From: Adiantum capillus-veneris
Taxonomy: Eukaryota > Streptophyta > Polypodiopsida > Polypodiales > Pteridaceae
Direction: 5' to 3'
Assembly: GCA_014529385.2 (NCBI GenBank)
Contig: CM043967.1
Span: 81,166,278 to 81,230,277 of the forward strand
Length of the DNA: 64,000 nucleotides
Shown here: piece by piece, positions 44,581-54,599 of the stretch
How positions within the stretch are numbered: position 1 is the stretch's first letter
Layout: each line of letters begins with the position of its first letter
Program-made: the position numbers and the translations under genes
The notes under the pieces: generated by a model
Seen by the model: the letters and a program-made list of their open reading frames with translations, nothing else
What the model was told of the DNA's origin: nothing
Database searches by the model: none

Positions 44581-45732
44581 TGTAAAGAGTTTTTTGGAGC
44601 AAGGTATTGAGCATATGTACATACACATGCATGGTGCATCAAATAAAGAATTGCCCATTTTCCAGAGCCAGGTGGTTACGTGGGGCCCACATGTGTACAG
44701 GTAGGACATCATGTACATAGTGCATCGATTTTCACTATCACCAGTACCAGTGTGTTTTTTATACAATAAGGAGGAGTTGGTAGCACGTAAAAATTCTTGA
44801 GGAAGCTATCCACAGGCCAATGACATGAGGTAAGCAGGTGCGTCAGATGGCATCTAGTGGCGTCAGGAGGCCGAATGGGGTCAATACTTGCACGTGGATG
44901 AGTACGGACACAACGTGGATGTTTTCTTGTGATAATTATGTAGAAAGGTCATCATGAGGACCATATTTTGGGGCCACTTCACGTGGTGGCGGGATGTATT
45001 ATTGGAAAAATTTGAGTGCCAGGTGTGCGCATGGATGCAACAGGGTGACAACTATGCACTGCGAGGTCAGTTTTTGGCCTGTTCGGGGTCCGTTTGAGGT
45101 CATCTAAAAGGCCAAGGGTGCCCAAGTAATAAAGCTAAGTGTGGGAACTGAAAAAAAATGAGAAAAGACCAGAAAAAACGTGGAGAAGAGAGGAGAAACA
45201 ACTGCAACTGTGTTTTTGGGGTTTTTGGAGTCTGTTTTGGCCGTAAACTGCTCATCCGAGGTCGGATTTGAGCACTTTGACATTGTAGATTGGGGTTTTG
45301 GGCCGTTTCGGACGCAATGGAGCTGTCCAATTTGCCAAATTTCTCACTATTTTTTTTGCTGTTTTGGCTGTGTAAGTTTCTCCTATGAGCGAATCTTCTG
45401 CTCCAGTTTGTGATTGTATCTGGCTTATTTTACCCATACTGTGTGAGCTATTTGCCCCCTTGGTGTTGGCCCAAGCTCATTTGTATCTAAATATCATAAG
45501 TTTTCCTTTTTTGAGCTGAATTTTTTGGGTGTGTGTGTGTGTGTGTGTCTCTCTCTGTGTGTGGAGTAGGCAAACGGATAGTCTCTCTCCTCTCACTCCA
45601 TAGGTGTGTTCCCTGTCTCAGCCAGGTGTGTTGTGTAAGCCGAGTGGTGCCCCATAGTGTGTGTGTGTATCCTTCCAAGAGTGTGTGTCGGGTCATTATA
45701 GAGGCGTTCTGTGTGTTTTCATCCCGCCCACA
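44581..45732 (+). repeat. Element C 3' LTR (1152 bp)
   Basis: Pairs with 20355-21501. Starts TGTAAAGAG, ends CCCACA, followed by ACGC. Confidence 0.93.
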
Positions 45733-46153
45733 ACGCGTATGATGTCTTTTTTCAAAATTTTGAATATTTTTGCTTTGCTCACTCCCAGTAGCACCCTTAT
45801 GCTCTGTCCACTCACAAAATTCACTTTGAACTCTGGTTGTGCAAGTTATGGCCAGATTAGGCTTTTCTGTACAATTTCCCGATTTTTGACTTACCTGGAG
45901 TTACCTGGGGTCAAATGTGATCCAAATGATATGAAACTTGAAATACAAGCTCTAGACAACTAGTACAAAGGATTTGTGATAGAAAAATATCAAAATCTGC
46001 CCAGAATTAGGTTGGAGACATCATACGCGTATGATGTCTTTTTGTCCAATTTTGGTCCAAACTTGATATTTGAGCTATTCACTAAGTTTGCAACAATGTT
46101 GTCAAGTCTAAATTAAAAAATCACATCAGCAAGTGCAAAAAGTCATTATACAT
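45733..46153 (-). other. Element A leader fragment between C and E, with palindrome
   Basis: Non-coding leader of A. Left edge: right half of the palindrome cut by C (45733-45746). Right edge: half of another cut by E (46141-46153). Between them is an intact copy at 46016-46039. Confidence 0.75.
46016..46039. repeat. Intact 24-bp perfect palindrome in A leader
   Basis: AGACATCATACG followed by its exact reverse complement. A second intact copy is at 51327-51350. The C and E insertion points are two more copies. Confidence 0.95.
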
Positions 46154-47291
46154 TGTGGGTGGGATGAAAACACGCACAACGCCTCTATAATGATCCGGAA
46201 CACACTCTTGGAATGATACACACACACACACACACTATGGGGCACCACTCGGCTTACACAACACGCCTGGCCGAGACAGGGAACACACCGACGGAGTGAG
46301 AGGAGAGAGACTAACCACTTACCCACTCCACACAGAGACACACACACCCAAAAAACTCAGCTCAAAAGAGGAGAACTTCTGATATTTAGATACAAATGAG
46401 CTTAGGCCAACACCAATGGGGCAAATAGCTCACACAATATGGGTAAAACATGCCAGATACAATCACAAACTGAAGCGGAAGCTTCGCTCATAGAAGAAAC
46501 TTACACAGCCAAAATAGCAGAAAAAGAGTGAGGAATTTGGAAAATGGACAGCGCCATCGCGTCTGGAATAGCCCAAAACCCCAGTCTACAATGTCAAAGT
46601 GCTCAAATCCGACCTCGGATGAACAGTTTACGGCCAAAACAGGCTCCAAAAACCCCAAAAACACACCTGCGGCTGTTCCTCCTCTCTTCTCCACGTTTTT
46701 TCTGGTTTTATCTCTGTTTTTTCAGTTTCCACACTTAGGTTTATTAGTTGGGTACCCTTGGGCTTTTAGATGACCTCAAACGGACCCCGAATAGGCCAAA
46801 AACTGACCTCGTAGTGCATAGTTGTCACCTTTTTGCATCATCCGCACACCTGGCACTCAGCTTTTCCCAATAATGCATCCCGCAACCACGTGAAGTAGCC
46901 CCAAAAAGTGATCCTCATGATGACCTTTTTGCATAATTATCACAAGAAAACATCCACGTTGTGTCCGTACTCATCCACGTGCAAGTATTGACCCCATTCG
47001 GCCTCCTGACGCTACTAGATGCCATCTGACGCACCTGCTTACCTCATTTCATCGGCCCGCGGGTAGCTTCCTCGAGAAGTTTTACGCGCTACCAACTCCT
47101 CATTATTATAGAAAAAACACACTGGTACTGGTGATAGTGAAAAACGATGCACTATGTACATGTTGTCGTACCTGTACACATGTGGGGCCCACGTAACCAC
47201 CTGGCTCTGGAAAATGGGCAATACTTTATTTGATGCACCATGCATGGGTATTTACATATGCGCAATCCCTTGCTCCAGAAAACTCCTAACA
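46154..47291 (-). repeat. Element E 3' LTR (1138 bp)
   Basis: Reverse complement of the C-type LTR. Differs from 49913-51070 mainly in (CA)n length (46215-46235 versus 49976-50013) and about a dozen or so bases. Confidence 0.92.
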
Positions 47292-47341
47292 TAATTTGCC
47301 CACCCCCTAGCCTGCTAGAGCATTCATGCTCAGCAGCAGCA

Positions 47342-48322
47342 CTAGTAGATGCTCATTCCACCTGGATCAAAAGGCGAAAGGCATATCGCCTGATTCACAA
47401 GAAGCATCATAACACCACACCTACATTTGTCAACAATCAACCAAAATGCACCATAGGCATATCCAACTAACACCTCCGCCCTGTATGGAGCTCCAAAAGC
47501 ATAAATATTGCATGCCATATTTAACCCAACCGATAGAGACAACTCAAGTGACTCATCACCTTGCATCTTGGCTTCACGAGCCATAGCAACAACCTGCAAA
47601 TCATGCACCCAAGTAGCTAAAAGCATTGTGTGAAGGTAAAGTTGTTGATATCCAAAGCACAAAAGTATCCCCGCAACACACATATCCCTAGCATAGGCAT
47701 CCACATAGCTGAGATTGGACTCATATATGCCAAACCCCTTCTCATCATCATAAGCATACTCATCATCACACATAACTTTATCCACATCATAATCATGGCT
47801 AGCACCACTATCCATAGCTTCTAGCATGGGTTCATCAGTCTCCAAGAATACAGATCCCTGCTCTAAACCACAATCATGCTCATTAATCGGTTCAATCACT
47901 GCACATACATCAAAATATGGCTTCAAAACAGGCTCCACATCCAACAAATCCACAAAATGGCTCTCAACCTTGCCCTCTTCCCTAATTTCCAAGGAACTAG
48001 TATCCAAAGATACGTGCTCATCATCAATAACCTCGACCTCACACTCACACCCAAAATCACAAGGTACACAAGTAGCCAATGCATCCTCTTCAAGACTTTT
48101 CAATCCTATATCCAAAGCATTACTCACCTCTTTAGGCTCTTCCATAAACCTGTCAACCTGCAAGACCTCTTTACGCTTCACAATAGACCTTGGGAAGAAA
48201 CGAGAAACATCATAGGATAGGCTACTTTTCACCTGCTTAGGCTTAACTTCATCTTCCATGCCAAATCCATCTTGCAAATGCATACCTGTACTGATACCAT
48301 GTTCCTCAAGACGCTTAAACTT
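47342..48322 (-). CDS. Element E acidic ORF of unknown function
   Basis: Minus strand, open from just after the gag stop (TGA 48323-48325) and in the same frame as gag; first ATG at 48283, 313 codons to the stop at 47342. The first two thirds are rich in D and E (CDFGCECEVEVIDDEHVSLD, DYDVDKVMCDDEYAYDDEKG). The C-terminal third is more hydrophobic (residues ~205-300) with several Cys and Met but no clear membrane helix call. It replaces pol in this element. I recognise no domain. It may be expressed as a Gag fusion, since the separating TGA corresponds to a Trp codon (KEW) in C. That it is open for 313 codons while gag upstream is broken suggests either recent origin or selection. Confidence 0.6.
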   Translation of the reverse strand, partial: KFKRLEEHGISTGMHLQDGFGMEDEVKPKQVKSSLSYDVSRFFPRSIVKRKEVLQVDRFMEEPKEVSNALDIGLKSLEEDALATCVPCDFGCECEVEVIDDEHVSLDTSSLEIREEGKVESHFVDLLDVEPVLKPYFDVCAVIEPINEHDCGLEQGSVFLETDEPMLEAMDSGASHDYDVDKVMCDDEYAYDDEKGFGIYESNLSYVDAYARDMCVAGILLCFGYQQLYLHTMLLATWVHDLQVVAMAREAKMQGDESLELSLSVGLNMACNIYAFGAPYRAEVLVGYAYGAFWLIVDKCRCGVMMLLVNQAICLSPFDPGGMSIY

Positions 48323-48829
48323 TCATTCCTTGTGCTTTGCAATGCATACCGCATCTTCAAAAGACTCGGGCCTCTTCAACTCAACTTTGAACCGCAACCA
48401 AGGTGACAAAACATCAACAAAAAAACTTTTCTTCCATGAATAAGGGGGGGTCTCATCCTTAAGAGAAACACACCAACGAGTCCATAAATATGTAAAACCT
48501 TGTATATAGGCATGAACACCTTGACAAGAACCTTGCTTAAGAGCATTGAGCTCATTCCATACTGCATTTGCATCTTCCACAACCTGGAAACGCTCTAAAA
48601 AAGCTTCTATAAACTTGTCAAGACTCAAACCATAAGAAGAAGCCATTGCTTCTTTACCTTCCAAATCCATAAACCAAACACGGGCCTCATCTTTCAAAAG
48701 CAATCCAAATAGCCTCAAAATCTTCTCCTCATCACACATATTGTTGCTTATGCATGCCACCTCGACTTGTTCAGAAAGTCTTCCGCATCTTCACCACTTC
48801 TTCCATGAAATTCCGAATAAGAGAAAGCC
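48323..48829 (-). pseudogene. gag: Element E gag fragment
   Basis: Minus strand. Starts MAFSYSEFHGRSGEDAEDFL, as in C, then a frameshift near 48765, then a capsid-type region open to TGA 48323 (ARVWFMDLEG, FIEAFLERFQVVEDANAVW, GFTYLWTRWCVSL, FVDVLSPWLRFKVELKRPES). No zinc knuckle is seen before the junction with the acidic ORF. Confidence 0.85.
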
Positions 48830-48934
48830 ATGGCTACCCAAGTTACAATGCTTTGAGAACCCCTTCGAACACACGTGCAAGAACCCAAAACTTTTGACTG
48901 ACTCAATTCCCAGAAACTTCAATGGAGCTCAGCT

Positions 48935-49153
48935 TTAGATAAGGACAAACACATGCACATCAAATGAGTTTTCATAGTTAATCATCGGAATTACAACAGG
49001 CAAAGGACATTCCAGTATCTCCCTTAATCTTCTTGGCCCGAACATGAAGACTATGCGCTGCTAGAAAAAGATCTTCCTGGACACATGAACATTTATCTGG
49101 ATTCTTTGAGTTAAATGAAAAGGAGTGAATTGAGGTCCATTTTGATCATCCAT
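48935..49153 (-). pseudogene. Leader ORF of element E (type 2), one TAG
   Basis: Minus strand from ATG 49153 to TAA 48935-48937, 72 codons. Same protein as C's leader ORF (TPFHLTQRIQINVHVS, FMFGPRRLREIL, PVVIPMINYENSFDV, FVLI). The C-terminus is in frame here, unlike C. A single TAG replaces the first Q of the FQQ motif. Confidence 0.72.
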
Positions 49154-49888
49154 TAAAGCCAACCATGCAGCTCCCAAGAAAGCACATCTGACTTATCCTC
49201 TGATTTTGCCAGAATTTCAGCAGCATAACAGCAGAAATGCCTTAAAAGACCAAAAGACCAGCCATCATAACTTGGAAAAATTTTGACAGAGTTTCCCCAG
49301 AAGTAGAGCAGTAGGAACCCAAAATATAGACTGTATGTGTATGCATAAACTGTCAACAATAGAACCCGAGCATCAAATAGGACTCACTAGTACATAGCCT
49401 ATGGCGAGGTTACGAAAAGGGTGCTCCAGCTACTTGTATCACCGAAAGGATCTCCACATTTGAGAATCCCCCAGCTCAATAAAACCTCACGCTATCGACC
49501 CTCACACGAAGGCTAATGCAAATCGCGTATAGTCAAGTCTCAGAAATGACTATCTTCCAGACCAAGTCTCAAAAATGGCTGGGACTGCCAAATAAAACCA
49601 AGTATGGCTTCACAAACGCGTAGAATAGCAGTTTCCACAAGTAACGTACAATCCAGCAAACAATGCGCTCAAACAGGCGCTAAATGATGCATACCCACAA
49701 CAACTGTAAGTGACACCACTGCCAGTATATCACTGTACTCCAGCTACCTATACCCGTGTGAATCACCTGTACCTGTACCTGTCCCTGTAACCTGTAACCT
49801 GTAACCTGTAACCTGTAACCTGTAGTCTGCAACCTGTAATCCCGAATCTCGAAGCTTGAAGCTCGAAGCAGAAGGTACTCGAAGAAGA
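49154..49888 (-). other. Element E untranslated leader with heptamer minisatellite
   Basis: Non-coding; matches C's leader. Tandem CCTGTAA heptamers at about 49780-49830 (TTACAGG on the other strand). Confidence 0.65.
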
Positions 49889-49906
49889 TCCTCAGTGGGG
49901 GCGCCA
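49889..49906 (-). other. Primer binding site of element E
   Basis: Minus strand TGGCGCCCCCACTGAGGA, six bases from the LTR. Confidence 0.75.
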
Positions 49907-49912
49907 AAAGAA

Positions 49913-49974
49913 TGTGGGCGGGATGAAAACACGCACAACGCCTCTATAATGACCTGACACACACTCTTGGAATG

Positions 49975-50016
<42 letters not shown>

Positions 50017-51070
50017 TGGGGCACCACTTGGCTTACACAACACGCCTGGCCGAGACAGGGAACACACCGACAGAGTGAGAGGAGAGAGACTAACCACTTA
50101 CCCACTCCACACAGAGACACACACACCCAAAAAACTCAGCTCAAAAGAGGAGAACTTCTGATATTTAGATAAAAATGAGCTTAGGCCAACACCAATGGGG
50201 CAAATAGCTCACACAATATGCGTAAAACATGCCAGATACAATCACAAACTGGAGCGGAAGCTTCGCTCATAGAAGAAACTTAAACAACCAAAATAGCAGA
50301 AAAAGAGTGAGGAATTTGGAAAATGGACAGCGCCATCGCGTTCGGAACGGCCCAAAACCCCAGTCTACAATGTCAAAGTGCTCAAATCCGACCTCGGATG
50401 AACAGTTTACGGCCAAAACAGGCTCCAAAAACCCCAAAAACACACCTGCGGCTGTTCCTCCTCTCTTCTCCACGTTTTTTCTGGTCTTCTCTCTGCTTTT
50501 TCAGTTTCCACACTTAGCTTTATTAGTTGGGCACCCTTGGGCTTTTAGATGACCTCAAACGGACCCCGAATAGGCCAAAAACTGACCTCGCAGTGCATAG
50601 TTGTCACCTTTTTGCATCATCCGCACACCTGGCACTCAGCTTTTCCCAGTAATGCATCCCACAACCACGTGAAGTAGCCCCAAAAAGTGATCCTCATGAT
50701 GACCTTTTTGCATAATTATCACAAGAAAACATCCACGTTGTGTCCGTACTCATCCACGTGCAAGTATTGATCCCATTCGGCCTCCTGACGCTACTAGATG
50801 CCATCTGACGCACCTGCTTACCTCATGTCGTCGGCCCGCGGGTAGCTTCCTCGAGAAGTTTTACGCGCTACCAACTCCTCATTATTATAGAAAAAACACA
50901 CTGGTACTGGTGATAGTGAAAAACGATGCACTATGTACATGTTGTCGTACCTGTACACATGTGGGCCCCACGTAACCACCTGGCTCTGGAAAATGGGCAA
51001 TACTTTATTTGATGCACCATGCATGGGTATGTACATATGCGCAATCCATTGCTCCAAAAAACTCCTGACA
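49913..51070 (-). repeat. Element E 5' LTR (1158 bp)
   Basis: C-type LTR in reverse orientation with (CA)n at 49976-50013. On the minus strand it starts TGTCAGGAG and ends CGCCCACA. Confidence 0.92.
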
Positions 51071-51859
51071 ATGTGTATAATGTCTTTTTTCACAGATTTG
51101 CCCAATTTTCAATTTTAAGCTTCTCCAAGTGTTTTTATCAAGTTTGAAAGCAAAATTGAGCTCTGAATCAATTTTCCCCATTCTTTGCGTTTTTTGCACT
51201 CTGACTTGGTATTTTGAGTTTCTAGAAGTGTTAAAGCCCTTGTTTTATGTTGATCTTAAGGTAAAACCCCCTTCTGAACACTTTGGTAATGTCAGATTTT
51301 CACTTTTGTTCTCTGTTTAGCCCTTAAGACATCATACGCGTATGATGTCTAATGTGACAGAATTCCATTTTTTTGGCACAGAACTCTTCCAAGAGCTCTC
51401 TTAAGTGCTCACCAACATTCAGTTTCACAGAAAATCTCTCTGCACTTTGTTTTTGCAAGTTTCACTACCAAATCGACGGTTTAGTGATCTAGCATGCAAA
51501 CAAACACATCAAGAAAATAAATCACTGATTAATAGCTCTAGATCAGGATCAAATCAAGTCCTACCTAAGCTACTTCTAATCATAAAATGAGTTTTTGCAA
51601 TGGTGAGTATAAAGAGATTCACTGCCACACACGGACTAGCAAATACCTCAATCTCACTACCACTCAACACCAACAAAAATCAATCTAATCTAAACCAAAA
51701 AAACTGTCACACAAAAGACCCAGGAATCTACAAGTTTCCTAGTACCTCTCAAAGATCCTCAGAGTCAACCACTCCTAGACCTCTCTAAGTAAAATATACA
51801 AAGTAAATGAAACAATTCACCTCGTAGGATTAGTCTAAGGTCACCTACTTAGGGCTCTC
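51071..51859 (-). other. Element A leader, primer-site end, with palindrome 51327-51350
   Basis: Non-coding. Begins with the other half of the palindrome cut by E (51071-51084). Intact perfect copy at 51327-51350. No ORF supported. Confidence 0.7.
51327..51350. repeat. Intact 24-bp perfect palindrome, second copy
   Basis: Same 24 bases as 46016-46039. Flanks differ, so it is not a simple duplication of a long segment. Confidence 0.95.
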
Positions 51860-51878
51860 GTCCCCGGCAACGGCGCCA
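51860..51878 (-). other. Primer binding site of element A
   Basis: Minus strand TGGCGCCGTTGCCGGGGAC, two bases from the LTR end. Typical plant Tat/Athila-style site, related to that of G. Confidence 0.85.
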
Positions 51879-51880
51879 AA

Positions 51881-52780
51881 TGTTGGGCGGTTACGCCGCT
51901 AGCGGTGGCTATGATAGAGAGAACTCAACCAAAAACAAGAATGTTAGACGAGGACAAAGCTTAACACGCAGGCGCATGGAAACAAATAGATGGGTGTCAA
52001 TCACCTACTCGACCTTCTAGAGACAATCACTACCAAGGAAATCAAATCAAAGTTCTAAAAACGCAAATGACTGAAATCAATCCTATGAGCAAATGCTATC
52101 CGAAACATGATCAAAAGTCATCGAATCAGCCTCAAACTCAAAGGGGAGTCTATACACCACGTAAGGACAGTACCCTATGAATCTACAATATAATCTCAAC
52201 CTGTAACCACTCCGTGTGGTAAACGCGTATGAAGACAGACCAAAAAACTCAGGTGACCAAAATTCGACTCCGATGATACTAATGTGTAGCTCTACTCGCT
52301 GCGGTTCTATTGATATATGGCACGCTCAACTCTGACACACAGATAGGGAGAAAACTCACATAGAAGCTCGTGGGAGTTCACCTCGCGTAGAAGCCAAATG
52401 CGAGCACGCTTGGTATCGGTGCTTAGCTCTCGCCGTTGCTAACACAATGGCGGTGTCGCTTCTCCAATGGCGGCTCCGTAGCTCACGTGGCAAGAGGATA
52501 AGACTCTCTCTCTCTCTCTCACTCTCTCTCTCAGACACAGTTACGGCGCTTCAAAACTTATCTTGATTAATAATTCAAAAACTTATCCTTAGGTTTACAA
52601 TAATTGGCTCTTATACTTCTGCCTTGGAAGTGTGAACACATCTCTAATCTAATTACATAAGCAGGTGAAACTACTTGGGGAATACAAGCTGGAAACTCAA
52701 TTGGGTCCCGCTAATTACAATGAATCGGCTCCATCAAAAATGAGATGTCAGAAAGACATTCATTACAATAAGTGTTTACA
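51881..52780 (-). repeat. Element A 5' LTR (right limit tentative)
   Basis: On the plus strand it begins TGTTGGGCGG, i.e. the minus-strand LTR ends ...CCAACA next to the primer site. The outer end is put at 52780 because TGTAAACAC (minus) would be a proper TG start and the CACTA coding sequence begins soon after; the partner LTR lies outside the window, so this cannot be verified. Contains (TC)n near 52503-52535. Confidence 0.6.
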
Positions 52781-52801
52781 AAAATATGAGTGTGAGTAAA
52801 A

Positions 52802-53722
52802 ATGTCTAGGAGTAGTCCTCCACTCAACAACATAGTTGATGAGGTGGAAATAGCTGGCACAATACATTCTAGATGGATGTTCTTTTTAGAACGTTTCATG
52901 GAAACGCTCAAGGGATATGTGCGTCAGAAGGCACGTCTGGAGGGTGGCATGGCAGAAGGTTGGCTGGTATCAGAGTCCCTAGTGTACATTGGAGAGTGGC
53001 TAGAAGGATTTGATAAAGCTCGGGACACACTATGGCAAACCATAGATGGTGAACGCATATCTGGGATTGTCATGTGCAATGTCGGTGTTGAGAAGAAGAT
53101 GACGGAATTTCTAGAGGCTAAAATCAACCGATTTTGCATGCTTCACAATCCAGTCATGAAGAAGTGGATTTCACAATATGAGGATGCAAAGTAAGAGAGA
53201 CACAGGGCACGAATCGAGTGGAGACGAGGAAGACGACCACCGATGCACTATCCGACGGGTCTAGAGAGCCTATCAACATTCATAAGCTTAAGATGGTTGC
53301 ACAACCAATTGAAAAGCGCACAACAGTGCGGTGAAGAAGTGACTGAGGAAGAGTGGGAGTACTCTAGGGGTTGCACGACCAAGGTAAGTTTGCAATGTAC
53401 GAATAGTAACTTTCTAGATGTTTGAACGGCCACTCATAATCTTTGTTGGTTGTAGTATAAGTCATACACAACATCATGGTGTAAAGGTCGACATTTTAGG
53501 GTGGAACGGATCGACAAAAAGCGTTTTACTCAAGATTGTGGAATCATGGCAAAATTTGAACAGTCTAGTCGACGACGGTCCTCTGATGCAGATCCTGTGG
53601 TGGCTAAACTCACTTACTTCGGCATGCTACAAGAGATTTTGAGGATCGATTATAGAGGATTTTTTGTTGACTTGTTCGACGTTGTCGTGCTGTGGCACGT
53701 ATATAGTGGGAACGGACATTAA
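52802..53722 (+). pseudogene. CACTA (En/Spm) transposase remnant with DUF4218- and DUF4216-like domains
   Basis: Exon 1 encodes a DUF4218-like block (VDEVEIAGTIHSRWMFFLER, METLKGYVRQKARLEGGMAE, LVSESLVYIGEWL), broken by TAA 53192-53194 but continuing in frame. A likely intron, GTAAGT...TTGTAG, spans 53384-53455 (72 bp) and joins ...CTTK to YKSYTTSW with the frame kept. Exon 2 has a DUF4216-like block (DPVVAKLTYFGMLQEILRID, GFFVDLFDV). These two domains are found downstream of the Tnp2 transposase in plant CACTA elements. The catalytic part is missing, apparently cut off by A's LTR on the left. No terminal inverted repeats seen. Confidence 0.8.
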
Positions 53723-54592
53723 ACAATTTATCTTGTGACTTTTTGACGCATAAGTATACTTCATATAATACTCATATGCATAAATAAAAGCATTCTACCA
53801 TACCTTAGTATTACCTTTAAAGTAATATAAATGTACATTACTATTAGAAAGTACTGCAAGAGACGTATCAATGATTGTGCCTCTTTTTGTCTGGGGGAAA
53901 AGCATTTGTATATTTCTTCTAATATCTCAGCTATACCCTACCATATATAAATTATTTTCTTCTTTTCACATTTATTTAATAATATAACCCTTCAATAATG
54001 CATACCCTCTTGGATACATACAAGAGGGAAGGGCCTAGTAGAAAACTTTATGAAAAGGAAGATCCAAAGCTTCTTGGACTATCCCAATTTGAAAATCCCG
54101 ACCTAAGGACGTGGAGAAAAGGACAAAACCAATTCAACCTCTTTTAGTAGGCCAATTTTTCCTTTTGAAGCATGTCAATCCGAGTTACAAGTCAAAAGTT
54201 ACAAGGAAACCAGTGAAAAACCCTCTCACAACTACACTGCAAGAAGAGATGGTAAACAGGTGAATCAAGTGAAAAGAGGTAATCTTGGTCTTTTTCCATA
54301 AAATAGGATATTTAGAGGATAAAAGACATAAGCATCTGAATGTGACACCTCAAAGATGCCTTGAAGGACAAGACACACAAGTTGGGACCCCCTACTGGAG
54401 CTACACAGAAGATGCCTAGGTGGGGCCCACATACATCATGCACCCACATGGAGCCTCAACGACCAAAAATGCTGAATTTCATGATATTTTGAGTCCTTAT
54501 ATTGCCCATTTTAAGAAATATCCAAAGCACATTTGATTTGGGCTAACTCTTTAGCCTAATCAAGTGATTATGTAAAACATGGCTCCCTCACC
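53723..54592. other. Non-coding interval, probably the start of element H's LTR
   Basis: AT-rich. A short inverted repeat, CCCTCTTG...CAAGAGGG, at about 54006-54028 may mark an LTR terminus, but no partner was found. No gene seen. Confidence 0.4.
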
Positions 54593-54599
54593 TATAAAA
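54593..54599 (+). promoter_or_regulatory. TATA box upstream of the H leader ORFs
   Basis: TATAAAA in CACCTATAAAAAGAG, about 630 bp before the first leader ORF. Confidence 0.55.

Larger units (their letters stand above)
20355..45732 (+). mobile_element. Ty3/gypsy (Tat-type) LTR retrotransposon C, carrying D and G inside
   Basis: 5' LTR 20355-21501, 3' LTR 44581-45732, 4-bp duplication ACGC (20351-20354 and 45733-45736). The internal part without D is about 6.3 kb: leader ORF, gag, PR, RT, two RNase H domains and integrase. The two LTRs differ at a few dozen positions by eye (roughly 3 percent), so C is clearly older than B. Several in-frame stops and frameshifts make it inactive. E carries the same LTR. 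Confidence 0.93.
46154..51070 (-). mobile_element. Non-autonomous LTR element E with C-family LTRs
   Basis: Minus strand, 4.9 kb. 5' LTR 49913-51070, 3' LTR 46154-47291, primer site at 49889, one leader ORF, a gag fragment, an acidic ORF of unknown function, and no protease, RT, RNase H or integrase. LTR and leader match C, so C-type enzymes could mobilise it. Flanking four bases are ACAT (46150-46153) and ATGT (51071-51074), which both derive from ACGT by CpG decay. Confidence 0.92.
1..52780 (-). mobile_element. Ty3/gypsy LTR retrotransposon A, outer host of the nest
   Basis: A reads on the minus strand: 5' LTR (51881-52780), primer site (51860-51878), untranslated leader, zinc-knuckle region, protease, RT-RH, tandem H2C2 modules, DDE integrase, then a second protease with tryptophan repeats. 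It is split by E, C and B. Removing B rejoins the integrase in one frame (the 4-bp ATGT at 2676-2679 and 13778-13781 is the duplication), which proves the pieces are one element. The 3' LTR is not seen and should lie left of the window. Many in-frame stops and frameshifts show A is old and inactive. It is not the family of B, C or D: it has one RNase H, a YMDD reverse transcriptase motif and a different primer site. Confidence 0.85.

Noticed and set aside
47630-48220. Plus-strand ORFs opposite E's acidic ORF
   Set aside because: E is a minus-strand element and the plus frames have no domain; they mirror the codon bias of the minus-strand ORF.
49780-49830. Telomere-like heptamer array
   Set aside because: The unit is TTACAGG, not the plant telomere TTTAGGG, and it lies in an element leader shared with C.
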